DNA of 64,000 nt from Ascochyta rabiei (lineage: Eukaryota; Ascomycota; Dothideomycetes; Pleosporales; Didymellaceae), in assembly GCF_004011695.2 (NCBI RefSeq), contig NC_082421.1, forward strand, positions 1,122,501-1,186,500, given 5' to 3'. The notes under the pieces are model-generated. The model was not told the DNA's origin. It did no database searches and saw nothing but the letters and a program-made list of their open reading frames with translations. Shown here one piece after another: positions 10,842 through 22,599 of the stretch. Each line of letters opens with the position of its first letter. The stretch's first letter is position 1. The translations under genes and the position numbers were made by a program.

Positions 10842-12562
10842 TCATGCCTTGCTCTTCTTCTTCTTCTTCTTGCTCTCACCATCTTCATCGTCAGCTTTCC
10901 TCTTCTTCTCCTTCTTCGACTTCTTCTCCGAGACCTCCTCGTCAGCGCTCTTGGACTTCTTGTCCTTCTTCTTCTCTTTCTTATCCTTCTTCTCCCGGCG
11001 AGCCTGCTCGGTCGCGCCTGCGGTGACACCGTCGGCCATCTCAACATCCTCAGTAGCCGAGGCTGTAGGGTCGGGAATACCAATGTCGGTCATGACAGAG
11101 TTCATGGCAGCCTGCATGACAGCAGCGTTCTTTGTAGGCGGAGCACCGGAAGCGTAGAATTCGATCCTCTCCTCAACCTGGCGCTTAAGCGCTTCACCAA
11201 ACTTCGATGTGGGTGTCTCGGAGAAGTTGTCAATCCTGGAGGCGATAGAGCACTTGTTGGCCAGAAAACGCGAGATCCTGCCCTTGGACTTGGCTCCAGT
11301 CTTGCCAATAAATGACGAGTGGTAGATCAAACCGTACTTGGGAGTGTTGCCCTTGGTCTTAAGACTACAACTTGTAAGCAACACAGTATTTTAATCAAGA
11401 CGTGGATATGCTTACGCTCGGAACAGTGCCTTCTCGGCACCAAGAATTTGCACAGTTGAGGCGGGGTACTTGGACAAGTTGGTCAAAGATCCAGCCTTGG
11501 AGATGAGACGAGCGCCAACAACGTCGCCGATAAGAGCAGCCAGGTTAGGTGCGACCTGGTTCATCCTGCTTCCCAGGTAGTTCGAAAGCTGCCTGCGGTA
11601 GGCAGCCAGAGATGCGGTGCGCTTGGCAAAAGCCATGACGATCTCCATATCGGCTTCGGACAGGTCACGACCCATGGAGGTACGGGCAGCCTTGATAATG
11701 GCAGTCGCAACAGCCTCGTCATCATCAACAACAGCGGCGAGGTCGTGGGTATCGTCATCAGTAAGACGGGACTTATCACCAATGGCGAGGACGACCTTGG
11801 CGTACTGATCGTTGCTTTGGACGATTTTGGACAGCTCAGGGAAATGCCATCCGTAGTTCTCACGAAGGCGCATACAGAACTGGTTCAGCTGTTTTTGTTG
11901 TTAGAATACAGTTCTCATCATACCAGGCGTGCTCAACTTACATCCTTGTCGACCTGGTCGAGGGTAGCGATAGCCTGGATGATGTGGTTATCCTGCTTAT
12001 TGACGCTGAACTTCACCTTAGCACGCGAGTATGCGTGACCGAGACCAAGGATGGAGCGGTCGATATCGCCGGGCTGGAGCTTCTTGATGAGCTTGCCAGA
12101 GTGCTGGCGAAGGCCACGGAGCAGGTCAGAAACGACCTCGGAGGTTTGGGCAGTCTCGCAGGCGAGGTTGGGGAAAGCGGCCTTGATGCTTCCGGCCAAG
12201 TTGCTCTCGCTGATACCGAGGGTGATGGTCTTCTTCTTGCCGGCCTTGGGGAGGTTGGTCTCGAGGGTCGCGCGCAAAAAGTCGGATAGGATACCCTCAG
12301 AGATGTCGTTGATCTCCTGCAGCGCATCTTGGGTGCCCTGGAACGGGGCGAGTCCAACGAGCTCAACAGTCTTTCCGAACTTGTCGAGATCCTGCACGGC
12401 CTTCTGGACTTCGGCGAGGCGGTTGCCAATGGTGTCGGGCTGCAGGATTACTTTGAAAACCTGCGCAGCGCATTAGCATCTTCGCTCAGGCGTGAGGCTC
12501 CGAGCGCGAAGACATACCGCATAGCCGATAGGGCTCTCGTGGAGGAGGTAGTCGACCGACAT
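10842..12562 (-). CDS. NOP58: Nucleolar box C/D snoRNP core protein Nop58
   Basis: Four exons on the minus strand, 12518-12562, 11942-12460, 11416-11888 and 10842-11364, join to 519 residues. Introns are 57, 53 and 51 nt with GTATGT, GTAAGT and GTAAGC donors. The protein starts [15 protein letters not shown] and continues [20 protein letters not shown], a typical NOP5 N-terminal domain. Then come a NOSIC-type stretch ([19 protein letters not shown]) and the snoRNA-binding Nop domain ([35 protein letters not shown], split here only for description, about residues 285-325). The C-terminus is the KKE/D-rich tail ending KKKKKKSKA. Nop58 pairs with Nop56 and fibrillarin to guide 2'-O-methylation and pre-rRNA processing. 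It is divergent from CCT6 across 271 bp. Confidence 0.96.
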
Positions 12563-12833
12563 CGTGATAGTCGCGAAGCTTGAATTTTGTCGCGATGTGG
12601 TGACGCGAGACGTAATCTGGCGTTGTGGTCGTGCGAATTGAGCTCTTCAGCAAGTGCGAAAAAGTTCTGAGGAAAGAGCGGATCCGTGCGCCGCGCCGAA
12701 GATCTACCGTGCCCGCGCCTTCCAAAAAACCAGAGGGGACGCGCTCGGCCAGGCACGCGAAGCAGCAAGACCCCACGCCGTCACCCTGCTTTCTTCCTTG
12801 TATTGTTCGATACCCTGATAGACGTCTTGCAAC
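12563..12833. promoter_or_regulatory. Shared divergent promoter of NOP58 and CCT6
   Basis: Only 271 bp separate the two start codons, so both promoters and 5' UTRs must lie here. The sequence is GC-rich, with no convincing TATA box, as expected for housekeeping genes. Coupled expression of a ribosome-biogenesis factor and a chaperonin subunit is plausible but inferred. Confidence 0.6.
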
Positions 12834-14803
12834 ATGTCGGCTGCGCAACTACTGAACCCCAAGGCCGAGTCGAGGGTAAGTCCCACATTGTTTGCAAACA
12901 TTCGATGGTAGCTAACCACCACACAGAGGCGCGGGGAAGCTCTCCAGGTGAACATATCGGCCGGCGAGGGCCTGCAGAAGGTATGCTAATGCTTTGGAGA
13001 CACTCGGTGACCATGCTGACCTGTACATAGGTCCTTGCGTCCAACCTTGGGCCCCGCGGTACTCTGAAGATGTAAGACTATTTTTACCCTACAGCAAACC
13101 TTCACTAACAACATGCAGGCTCGTCGATGGTGCTGGAGGGGTATGTTCTACGTTGCGCATGCCTTGCCATAGGTCCTGACTGGCTGAACAGATCAAACTC
13201 ACAAAAGATGGAAGCGTCCTGTTGAAGGAGATGGTACGTACACCCTTCCCAGATCATTTCTGCAGACCTAACACATGTGTAGCAAATCCAAAACCCCACC
13301 GCCGTATGTACACTGTTCGAATCACGCATTTCGCACAATCTAAAGTAGGACAGGTTATGATCGCGCGCGCGGCTACAGCACAAGACGACATCACAGGAGA
13401 TGGAACAACATCAGCAGTATTGCTGATTGGAGAGCTCCTGAAGCAGGCAGACCGCTACATTGGCGAGGGTCTCCACCCCCGTGTGATCACAGACGGATAC
13501 GATATTGCGAAGACAGAGTCGCTGAGGGTATGCGGAGAACTCTCCATGCGCATGTTGTCAAATACTAACAGTGTGGCAGTTCCTCGATGAGTTCAAGCTC
13601 GAGAAGGAAGTCGATCGCGAACTTCTGCTCTCCGTCGCCCGCACATCGTTATCGACGAAGCTTGACAGCTCGCTCGCTGAACAACTGACCCCCGATATCG
13701 TTGACGCCGTTCTCGCCATCTACCAGGCACCCGCGAAGCCCGACCTGCACATGGTGGAGATCATGACTATGCAACACCGCACGGCCGCGGACACACAGTT
13801 GATCAGGGGTCTTGCCCTTGACCACGGCGCAAGGCATCCGGACATGGCTAAGAGGGTCGAGAACGCATACATCCTGACCCTGAACGTCAGTCTGGAATAC
13901 GAGAAGTCTGAAATCAACTCTGGTTTCTACTACTCGAGCGCAGAGCAGAGGGAGAAGCTTGTGGAAAGTGAGCGAAGGTTTGTCGATGACAAGCTGAGGA
14001 AGATTGTAGAGCTGAAGAAGGAGGTCTGCGGTGATGATCCCAAGAAGGGATTCGTCATCATCAATCAGAAGGGTATCGACCCTCTCAGCTTGGACGTTCT
14101 GGTCAAGAACGGCATCTTCGCACTCAGGAGAGCGAAGAGGAGGAACATGGAGCGCCTTCAGCTTGTCTGCGGTGGCACATCACAGAACAGCGTTGACGAC
14201 ATGACACCAGATGTGCTTGGTTGGGCTGGCACCGTCTACGAGCACCAGCTGGGTGAGGAGAAGTACACCTTTATTGAGGACGTCAAGGAGCCAAAGTCAG
14301 TCACACTTCTGATTAAGGGACCCAACACGCACACCATCAGCCAGATCAAGGACGCCGTTCGCGACGGTCTGAGGAGTGTCTACAACATGATCGTCGACAA
14401 GAGCGTCGTACCTGGTGGTGGCGCATTCCAGGTCGCTTGTGCCGCTCGCCTCAACAGCGAGGAGTTCAGGAAGACAGTCAAGGGCAAGGCGAAGTGGGGT
14501 GTCTCGGCTTTCGCAGATGCACTTCTCGTCATTCCCAAGACACTGGCTGCCAACTCCGGTCACGACATCCAAGATTCCCTCGCTGCCCTGCAAGACGAGC
14601 ACGCAGAAGGCAACATCGTTGGTCTCAATTTGACCACAGGTGAGGCCATGGACCCCACACAAGAAGGTGTCTACGATTCGTTCCGTGTGATGCGCAACTG
14701 CATAGCTTCGGCTACCGGTATCGCATCCAACTTGTTGTTGTGTGACGAAATGCTCAAGGCACGACAGATGGGACGCGCCCCTGGCCCAGGTGACGACCAA
14801 TGA
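12834..14803 (+). CDS. CCT6: Chaperonin TRiC/CCT zeta subunit
   Basis: Eight exons: 12834-12875, 12927-12980, 13031-13071, 13119-13140, 13192-13233, 13283-13303, 13354-13527 and 13580-14803. They total 1620 nt, or 539 residues, the usual length of the family. The protein opens [14 protein letters not shown] then [17 protein letters not shown]. It carries the chaperonin ATP site motifs [16 protein letters not shown] and [19 protein letters not shown], and the C-terminal [10 protein letters not shown] nucleotide-binding motif. The DTP-type lid region lies in the large last exon. CCT folds actin, tubulin and other cytosolic proteins as a double ring of eight different subunits. Seven introns crowd into the first 750 bp while the last 1.2 kb is uninterrupted. 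Two internal exons are only 21 and 22 nt long. Confidence 0.96.
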
Positions 14804-17636
14804 TGAGGACAAAGTCGTACTGCGGGCATGGATGTACAAACTTTACGATATGATCATCAGTAGGGTAGAAAGCGGACAGCGCCAGTTTGTTGTCCTACAT
14901 CTCTCTGCATGTATTGTATAGCACCCAAGCCGAATGAAACAAAACAAACAATTTTCCTGGAATCGATGTCCGTTGTGAAGCACTTCATAGTATCATGCTT
15001 ATGCAAGAACATGTTCATTGCTAACCCTACCTTTTACCTGGACACCCAAGAACGAAGATTAGACCGCTCCCATCGGCCACATAAAAAGCCTATAGTGTCC
15101 AATAGCTAGCCCTGGATGCAGTCTCAGGCCCATGATCCCACCGCTCATAGCCTTGCAGTACTTGCTCCAGACTGCGGTATATAGAGATCTGAGATATCAC
15201 GCACTATGAATTCTTTCCCCAGAACAAAAGGGGTTAAATATCGCTGGAATCGAATCATAGGCTGGACACAGCTAGGTTTCGCTGTATCTTTGCATTCACC
15301 CAACTTCAGCGAGAACACCGGCTCGGCACTACGAACGAAAGCGTGAAGCGAGAGGCACGTGTCGCACTAAGGAGACTCCGTCCAAAGTGCGGGGCAAACT
15401 TCTATCAGCGCTTTGCACCTCTTTCGAACGACTGACACCTTTGGATATGGTCGACTGACAATAGGTGGGTATCCGTGCCTGATTGAGTTTAATACCTTCC
15501 CAGCATGCGCGATGTTCGCTGTTCCGCGTGTGCAATTCGCTCGCACAAGCACGGCCGGCTATTTCTCATCGCTTGCAGGCAACAACCGCAATGCGCACGA
15601 CCCAATTAACCCGCGAAACAATGAGCTGGCCACGGGTGCGGCAAGAGCCACCAGACCCACGGACAGGCTGTTTTACCCATTATATAAACTTTACATTTGC
15701 ATCTTCTGTTTGTGCAGTGCGAGGATTTGTACGAACTCATTTCTTGCCTTTTACCAGAAGTGACCGCGAGTCCCGCACAACACTGCACTTATTCAATCTT
15801 TGGACCAAACCTCATGGGTTCAACCCATACTTTTTGCATTTTTAATCAGCGCCTCATATTATCGAGTAGACGCTGCACTTCAAAAAGCAGCTTTCCGTTG
15901 GTTTTTGCGAAGTTATCTCGTCTAGCTGCTTGTTTCTGAAGTTTTGCTTGACAAGATCAAAGAAGAAGGCGACCTAAAACAGGGCGTGTGCTTCTGACAA
16001 TTACTCAGCTATAATCACTCACGCGGGTCACTTCGCCTCCCGAGAGTCAGGTCACGTCTCACGAACTGCTCTTGACAGCTTATTGAGAACTTCCACCGCG
16101 CAAACCAGCGCGAAACTTCGCCGCTGTTTCTCCTCTGTTTCGGCCATTCGTGAACAGCTGCCCGTCAGCCGTCACGGATCTCAAGACAACATCGTAGGAC
16201 AACGCGATGGAAACACAGTAATTTGTGTGTGGTGAGAGGAGAATACGTGCGATTCCATACGAGGCGAGGCAAGTGCGAGCCCCAACAACACTCAGTAATT
16301 GCAAAAGTGAGTTGTCAGTTTGAGGGTAAATGCCTTTGAATGTGCACGAGGACCGTAGGTATTGCGGACTCCTGTTGCGTATACTCTCGATTGCTCAAGC
16401 TGCCCCTGCAATTCAGCCTATTGTCTTCAACCCTCGCAGATGAATGCTTCTCTTTGGCTTTTTCCTATATTCCTCCATGCATGTCCTTGCTTCTCGCCTT
16501 CATGCCAGAGCCTCCCTTTTTCTCAGACGCCAATTCTCCCTTTGACACGTTCGGTCGCCCTGGCTGACGGATATAAGAGTTAGACTTGGGGATTAGTATA
16601 TGCTCCAGAAGCCGCACGAAAATGGGTCGTTCTGAACGTTGCTCACATTGGAGTGTGCAACATGCATAGTCACCTCCCTTACTAGGATGTTGTGCATATA
16701 GGCTCTTGCGGTGCAGAGAAAGCCGGATATCACAGCCTCAGTCTTTACACAAACAGCACTCACTGCCTGAAGGCTTTTAGCACATACGCGACTCCCCAGA
16801 AGCTACACCAAAAACCAGGTAGTCTTCTAGAGCCCCACAATTTTTCGAAGTCTTTGCAATCGCGCTAAAGACCTCCAGAAGATCATGAGCGCCCACGCTT
16901 GTTACCGGTCTTGCCTGTACTGCGAGAGATGGGCCACATCGATGTATTAAAATGCTTTCCTCCATATTATCCTCCAATACCAGAGGTGGCGCATATTCGC
17001 GTTTCAGATTCTGTGTCTACACTTCAGGCCTATTTTGCGTTTCGCCTGACACAGGCTCATTTAAACCGTTCCCTACCCCGTCCAAAATGCTACCTCGACA
17101 AGCAATGCTTTCACCTGCTGAATTCTGTGTTTGCCCTGGCGGCCCACGATAGCAGACGGCCGCTTGAAGGATATCATAAGCTTTTCACCAGTAACACCAA
17201 CTAGCACAGGAATTAGTAGCTGTGGACCGCTTCGTCTACTGGAGGGACGCAGCGAAGACATCCAAGGTTCTCTGTCTTGAGAAGTGAAGGCCACCTTCAC
17301 CTACTGACAATCGCGGTTGCCCTGGCGGCGCGCCAAGAAGCAAGGTCGACGCAGGCACCAAACACGCATAACGCTTGCTCTCCTCCCTTGCTTGCACCCA
17401 CCACACTCTTTACACACCCCCTTTCCTTCTGCTTTGAAGCTTCTCAACTCGGCTCAGCCCGACTCACCTTCCTTTCTCTGCAGCTGCGGGCAGTCAGCCA
17501 CTCGTTATCATATTGCTCAGCTCAGCTCAGGCTCCACTGCACTTCTATACCCGAGCACAACCCGCACACACCTCGAGAGCCATCTTTGCGCAGTACAGTT
17601 ACTTCAGCATTCTGTAACACTCGCTTCATACTCACC
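14804..17636. other. Long intergenic region (2.8 kb) with no supported gene
   Basis: Between CCT6 and the GH17 gene. Open frames up to about 120 codons overlap in both strands without domains. The last 250 bp before 17637 are pyrimidine-rich (CTCTCCTCCCTTGCTTGCACC), typical of a strong fungal promoter and 5' UTR for the GH17 gene. A TATATAAA-like sequence occurs near 15681. No tRNA was recognised. Confidence 0.45.
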
Positions 17637-19003
17637 ATGAAGTCCATCGTTATTGCGGGCGCAATTGCCGCGATCTTGGGCACTGCCAGAGGCCGTCCCC
17701 TCAGTATGTTGTGGTAGCTCTATTTCATTGGATCGGCTAACAGCTCTTAGACCTCAAGCGCGACTACATCACTGAGATTGTCTATATCACAGAGACTGTC
17801 GCCGCCGCTGTCGTCTTTGTCGACCAGGACGGCCAGCCGTACTCGACATCGACCATGGAGCAGTCGGCCGCGGCTACGTCCCTGGGGGTAGTCACTACAT
17901 CTGATGCAGCTCCGACAGAGGCCCCGGATGTCTTCTCGTCATCCGCCCCTGTGATCGTGTCTTCGGCCGCGCCTGCCCCACTGCCTTCTTCCACAGCTCT
18001 GCCTTCGTTCTCCCTCGCGGCACCCGAGCCTGAGCCGTCGTCGGTTCAAATCAAGGACGGGTCCACCACAACTTCTTCTACTCTGCCTGCGCCTCCTGCG
18101 CCCACCACTCCTCCGCCCGCACCAGAGTCGTCTTCACCTCCAGCCCCACCTTCGTCTGTAGTCGCGCCCGTTGCTTCCCAAGCGCCTCAACCAGACAGCA
18201 GTAGCCTTCCCATTGGCGTGACCTATGATCCATTCACTGGCTCTGAAGGGAACTCTCGATGCAAGACCGGCGCTGAGATCGCCGACGAGTTCAGCAGGAT
18301 GAGCTCCTACAAGGCTGTCCGTATCTACGGCATGGGTTGCAACATCATTCCGCTCGCTGTGCAGAATGCCCAAAAGAACGGCCAGACGCTCATGGGGGGT
18401 GCCTATCTCAGCAACCAAGGCAACGGTGAAGACCTCAGTACCGTGATCGCAACCTGGAAGAACGCTATTGATCAGCACGCTAGTGGCAGCTGGGACATCT
18501 TGAAGCTTTTCGCTGTCGAGAACGAGCGTGTCAACGACCATGACATGACGGCCTCTGAAGTCGTTGATGCCATTCGCCGTGGCCGCGACCAGCTCCGTGG
18601 CGTTGGATACGAAGGGCCTGTTGGAGCCGTTGAGACTGTGCCCGCGACTATCGACAATCCCTCCATCTGCCAGGCGTCTGATGTCGTCATGGTCAACTGT
18701 CACCCCTTTTTTGATCAGAACACGGCGGCCGGAGATGCTGGTCCTTTTGTCAAGGCACAGATCGAGCGAGTCAAGACGGCTTGTAACACGGCCCGCGTCG
18801 TCGTCACTGAGACTGGCTGGCCACACCAGGGTGACGCCAACGGCAAGGCTGTTCCATCACCCGACAACCAGGCCAAGGCGCTCGCTTCTATCCGCAGCGA
18901 GTTCACCTCGGATGTCTTCATACACAACGCCTTTGATTCTCCCTGGAAGTCCGATTCGGCCTCGACTTTCAACGCCGAGCCTTTTTGGGGAGTGATCCAG
19001 TAG
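17637..19003 (+). CDS. GH17 cell-wall glucanase, Ser/Pro-rich (BtgE/Scw4-like)
   Basis: Two exons, 17637-17703 and 17751-19003, give 439 residues. A signal peptide (MKSIVIAGAIAAILGTARG) is followed by a KR dibasic site at residues 25-26, a likely Kex2 cleavage point. Residues 50-180 are Ser/Thr/Pro/Ala-rich and probably heavily O-mannosylated. The GH17 domain begins near IGVTYDPFTGSEG. It contains the probable acid/base Glu in FAVENERVND and the nucleophile Glu in VVVTETGWPHQG. The family acts on beta-1,3-glucan, often as a transglycosylase, in the cell wall during growth. It closes with FWGVIQ and has no GPI signal. It converges on the pyruvate decarboxylase gene; 408 bp separate the stop codons. 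Confidence 0.92.
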
Positions 19004-19411
19004 AGGGATTGACAAACTAGGGCGTAGGCGGTAGTAGTTTCTCTCGATGCGCAGCTAGATGTGCTACACGGGCCATGTCACACTCATGTCACGTTAGGCC
19101 CACGGGCAGCTTAGGTCTGCGACGGGGTGTGGCAGGCATTTCTGGACGATTATAGATGATGAGGATATGCGTCATGTAGCATATAGATAGTAGTCGAAAT
19201 GACGACGACATGTATGCAGTCAGAGGCTATGTTGTCTGTGTGATGTATTGTGGATGCTAGTCATGGTAGGGTCACTCTGATGGCCCTGAGAGGATTCAAT
19301 GTTGATGTTCATTATATTTTTTTTTATCATCACTGGACAAAAAAATGTTTGGTTTTGGAAAGGTGCGAGTAATTTTGAACCTGGAGTCAAGCCTTGGAGC
19401 ATTTCCCAGCC
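19004..19411. terminator. Convergent 3' region of the GH17 and PDC genes
   Basis: Both genes end here. A T-rich stretch near 19315-19345 (ATTATATTTTTTTTTATC) may serve polyadenylation on either strand. No gene is seen. Confidence 0.4.
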
Positions 19412-21193
19412 TTAGTCGGCCTGCGCATTCTTCCTCGCCGCAGCCTCAGCAACGCCCTTGAGGGCAGCGGGCGCATCATCCCAGGGCATGACGAGCTCGA
19501 CGAAGCGCATCTTGTCCGTCTCGCCACTCTTGAACTCGTCGTTGTTGAACAGCTCCTCGACCTGCTGCTTCGACTCGACTCTGTACGTCAGCACGGAGCC
19601 CTCTTTCGCGCCAAACACGGCAGGGAGGTCCTTGTACCGCCACTCCTGGACGTCGTTGTAGCTATCCTGCCAGCCGTGGATCATGCGCTCGATGGTGTAC
19701 CCCTGGTTGCAGACGATGAAGATGATGGGATTCAGTTTGTTGCGGATCATGGTGGAGAGCTCCTGCACCGTCAGCTGGAACGAGCCGTCGCCGGTGAAGA
19801 GGATGGTGCGCTTGATGCCCTTTTCGCGCGCAGCGAGCGCGGCGCCTTGACAGGAGCCTGTCGCGTAGCCGATGCTGCCCCATAGGACTTGGCTGATGGC
19901 GTTGACATGGGCGGGGAAGCGCGTCTCCCAGATGCCAAAGTTGGAGGTGCCGGTTTCGGTGATGATGATGTCAAATTCTTGCAGGAACTGACCCAGGCGC
20001 GGCCAGAACCAGGCGTGTGTGATTGTGGGTTCGGGCGACTTGAGCTCGTCGCTGGGGATGTCGTTGTTGGGATCAGGTCCCTTTTCGATGTTGAGCTGGC
20101 CGAGCTTCTGTGTGATTTTGGTGAGGACGCCGTTCATGCGCACACCTGGGTACTCGGAGTAGCGGACTTTGACGCCGTAGCTGTGGAAGTCGATGGTGTT
20201 GAGCTGGGATTGGCGGATGGTGAAGCCTGCGGTGTTGAAGTCGGACTTGATGGCACCGATGCTGAGGACGAGGTCAGAAGACTCGACGCGCTCGCGGACG
20301 CCCTTGTTGCTGCCGTCGCCTGCGTACACGCCGCCAAAGTTGGGGAGGGTCTCGTCGACTGCGCTTTTGCCCATTGGCGCAACAAAGGTGGGTAGGCCGG
20401 ACTTCTTGACGAGTTCGTGCGTCTCCTTGAGCGCTCGGTGTCGGATAGCGCAGGCGTCCACGAGGATGACGGGGTTCTTGGCAGCATGAAGGTACTTGAG
20501 GACCACATCGACTACGTAGTCTTCTTGCTCCTGCTCGTTGGAAGGGTAGTCGAGGTCGAGTGGAGTGTTGAGTCTGTCGCCGTCTACTTTCTTCTGCACC
20601 ATGTCTGTAGGGAGAGAGATGTACACGGGTCTGGACTGAATGATGCATTCCCGAAGGGCGTTGTCGATGAGCGTGGCTGCCTCGTGTACGTTGTTCAGCA
20701 TGGATACGGCGCAGGAGATTTCCTTTGACATTCTCGAGAAAACGGTGAAGTCGCCGTTGCCGAGGGTATGGTGCAGAAGCGCGCCATCTCTCTGCGACAG
20801 CGTGGATGGGTAGCCCACAATGTGCACAATGGGGACGTATTCAGAGTAGGCGCCTGCAATGGCGTTGACTGCAGACAGCTCACCGACACCAAAGGTGGTG
20901 ACGAGGGCAGAGACACCCTTGATGCGGGCGTAGCCATCTGCTGCGTAGCCAGCGTTGAGCTCATTGCAGTTGCCGACCCACTTCAGGCCATTCTTCGAGA
21001 TGTAGTCGAGAGCGACCAGGTTGTAGTCGCCGGGAACGCCGTGGATGGATTCGACGCCCACCTGCTTGAGTCGGCGGAAGAGGTACTAGACGTGATAGGT
21101 GAGTCTAGTTGTTGAGGGTCCACATGGACGGGTACTCACTTCTGCGACGTCGATTGGGTTCTTGATGTCCTGTGATCTTAGGTCTTGCGCCAT
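19412..21193 (-). CDS. Pyruvate decarboxylase
   Basis: Two exons on the minus strand, 21140-21193 ([18 protein letters not shown]) and 19412-21085, give 575 residues. The 54-nt intron has donor GTGAGT and acceptor TAG. The N-terminal PYR domain has [19 protein letters not shown] and the catalytic Glu in [19 protein letters not shown]. The C-terminal thiamine-diphosphate motif starts at [15 protein letters not shown] and ends about 30 residues later at CNQGYTIE. The enzyme decarboxylates pyruvate to acetaldehyde in the cytosol, the first step of ethanol fermentation. It could be another 2-oxo-acid decarboxylase of the same family, such as phenylpyruvate decarboxylase, but the motifs and length fit PDC best. 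A 9-bp repeat array sits just upstream of the start codon. Confidence 0.93.
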
Positions 21194-21211
21194 TGTGACG
21201 ATGTGTGCAAG

Positions 21212-21260
21212 GCTGGAAGCTAGGAAGCTAGGAAGCTAGGAAGCTAGGAAGCTAGGAAGC
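21212..21260. repeat. GGAAGCTAG 9-bp tandem array next to the PDC start
   Basis: About six nearly perfect copies of a 9-bp unit (GGAAGCTAG) lie 19 bp upstream of the PDC start codon. They fall in the 5' UTR or core promoter, read as CTAGCTTCC on the PDC sense strand. Confidence 0.9.
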
Positions 21261-22304
21261 CAAGAAACGGTATTGTTCTGGTGCGTGTTGATGTAGGTGA
21301 TGGGACAGCTTTAATATTTCAGGCCTGCGATAGAATGACGTCTACCGTTTGTCCGGTTGTGGCCGGAGGCTACTAAAAGCAGTCTCAACAGAAGTTGGAC
21401 GAGTACCACATGTAACCGGAAAGGGCGCGTCAGCTCATGGCGTGAGCGAGAGACCGTGAAGATCTCGTAAAGATAGCGCTGCAGCCTCACATGCAGGTGG
21501 TCTTGCAAGCGAATGCTGCATCGGTCGACCGAGTCGTCTCGTCTGCGTGGCATGCAGCGAGCGATGGCGGTGTGGTGCATTGGCAACGTCTGGTGGTGAG
21601 ACGCAGGGCAGCACGCACAATGCACAAAGTCAACGAGGGGAGTGGTGGTGGATGCACGCTGCAGGGGGGCGTGGCCGCAACACGAGCAGCATGAAGACAG
21701 CATTGCATGGTGGAGTGAGTGCGTGCAGTCTCACGCTGTGTGTGCTGCATCTCTCGCGGGCGATGACATGTGGCTGCGCTGCATGCTCGTGTCATGTTCG
21801 AGATGAGCGTCGGTGAAGGTGCAGAGGCCAAGGAAGAAGCCGAGCAGCCATGTGCGGCATTGCGTACACGCGTACGCTGGTTCCCGCTGTCTCATCTGTG
21901 TGGCAGTGTGGCTGCGACGGCGGGCCATAGTAAGCGCGCGCCCCCCCGCTGAAGACGATCACTCACGCCTCACGCCCTGGGCATCAGACATTAGACATCA
22001 GACATTAGACATCAGACATCAGACATCAGACATCAGACATCAGTCGTCAGTCGTCAGGCATCGAGGGCGAGCAGCGACCGAGAGGCAGCACCAGCGTCTC
22101 CCCACTCCACTTGCCCGCCTGCGCACTGCAACGGCTGACGAAGCGCGCGCCCGCTGCAGCCAGACCCCGGACTTTGGATTGCGCCCGCTAGCCTCGCACG
22201 TCGTAGCTGCTCCGCAGGCCATTGTCTGTTTGACAGGGAGCACGGGGCTTTGCACGTCGACCGCACCCAACACGGCTGTGTTTGTTTGCGCATTGACGAC
22301 GACC

Positions 22305-22339
<35 letters not shown>

Positions 22340-22599
22340 AACGACGACCTCGGCCAAGACAACAACAGCCACAACAACAGCCACAACTACAACAGCCACA
22401 CCCACGACGACGACGACAACAGCCACACCCACCACGACGACAACAACAGCCACACCCACCACGACGACAACAACAACAACAACAGCCACAACGCCTCGAC
22501 CGCCCCAACCTGCTCGACCGCCTCGACGTCGACTCGGCTGCCGCGCAACGTCGTGATGCTGCCAGCGCAGCCCCTTCACAGCGCACCCGCCCGCGAGAC
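21261..22599. repeat. Low-complexity upstream region of the MAPKKK gene
   Basis: No gene is supported. At 21979-22050 a 7-9 bp unit (CATCAGA/CATTAGA) repeats about nine times. At 22290-22490 ACG/ACA triplet repeats (GACGACGACG, CACAACAACAGC, CCACGACGACAA) produce long but meaningless open frames on both strands (poly-Thr, poly-Asp, poly-Val). It is probably the long promoter and 5' UTR of the kinase gene. Confidence 0.7.
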
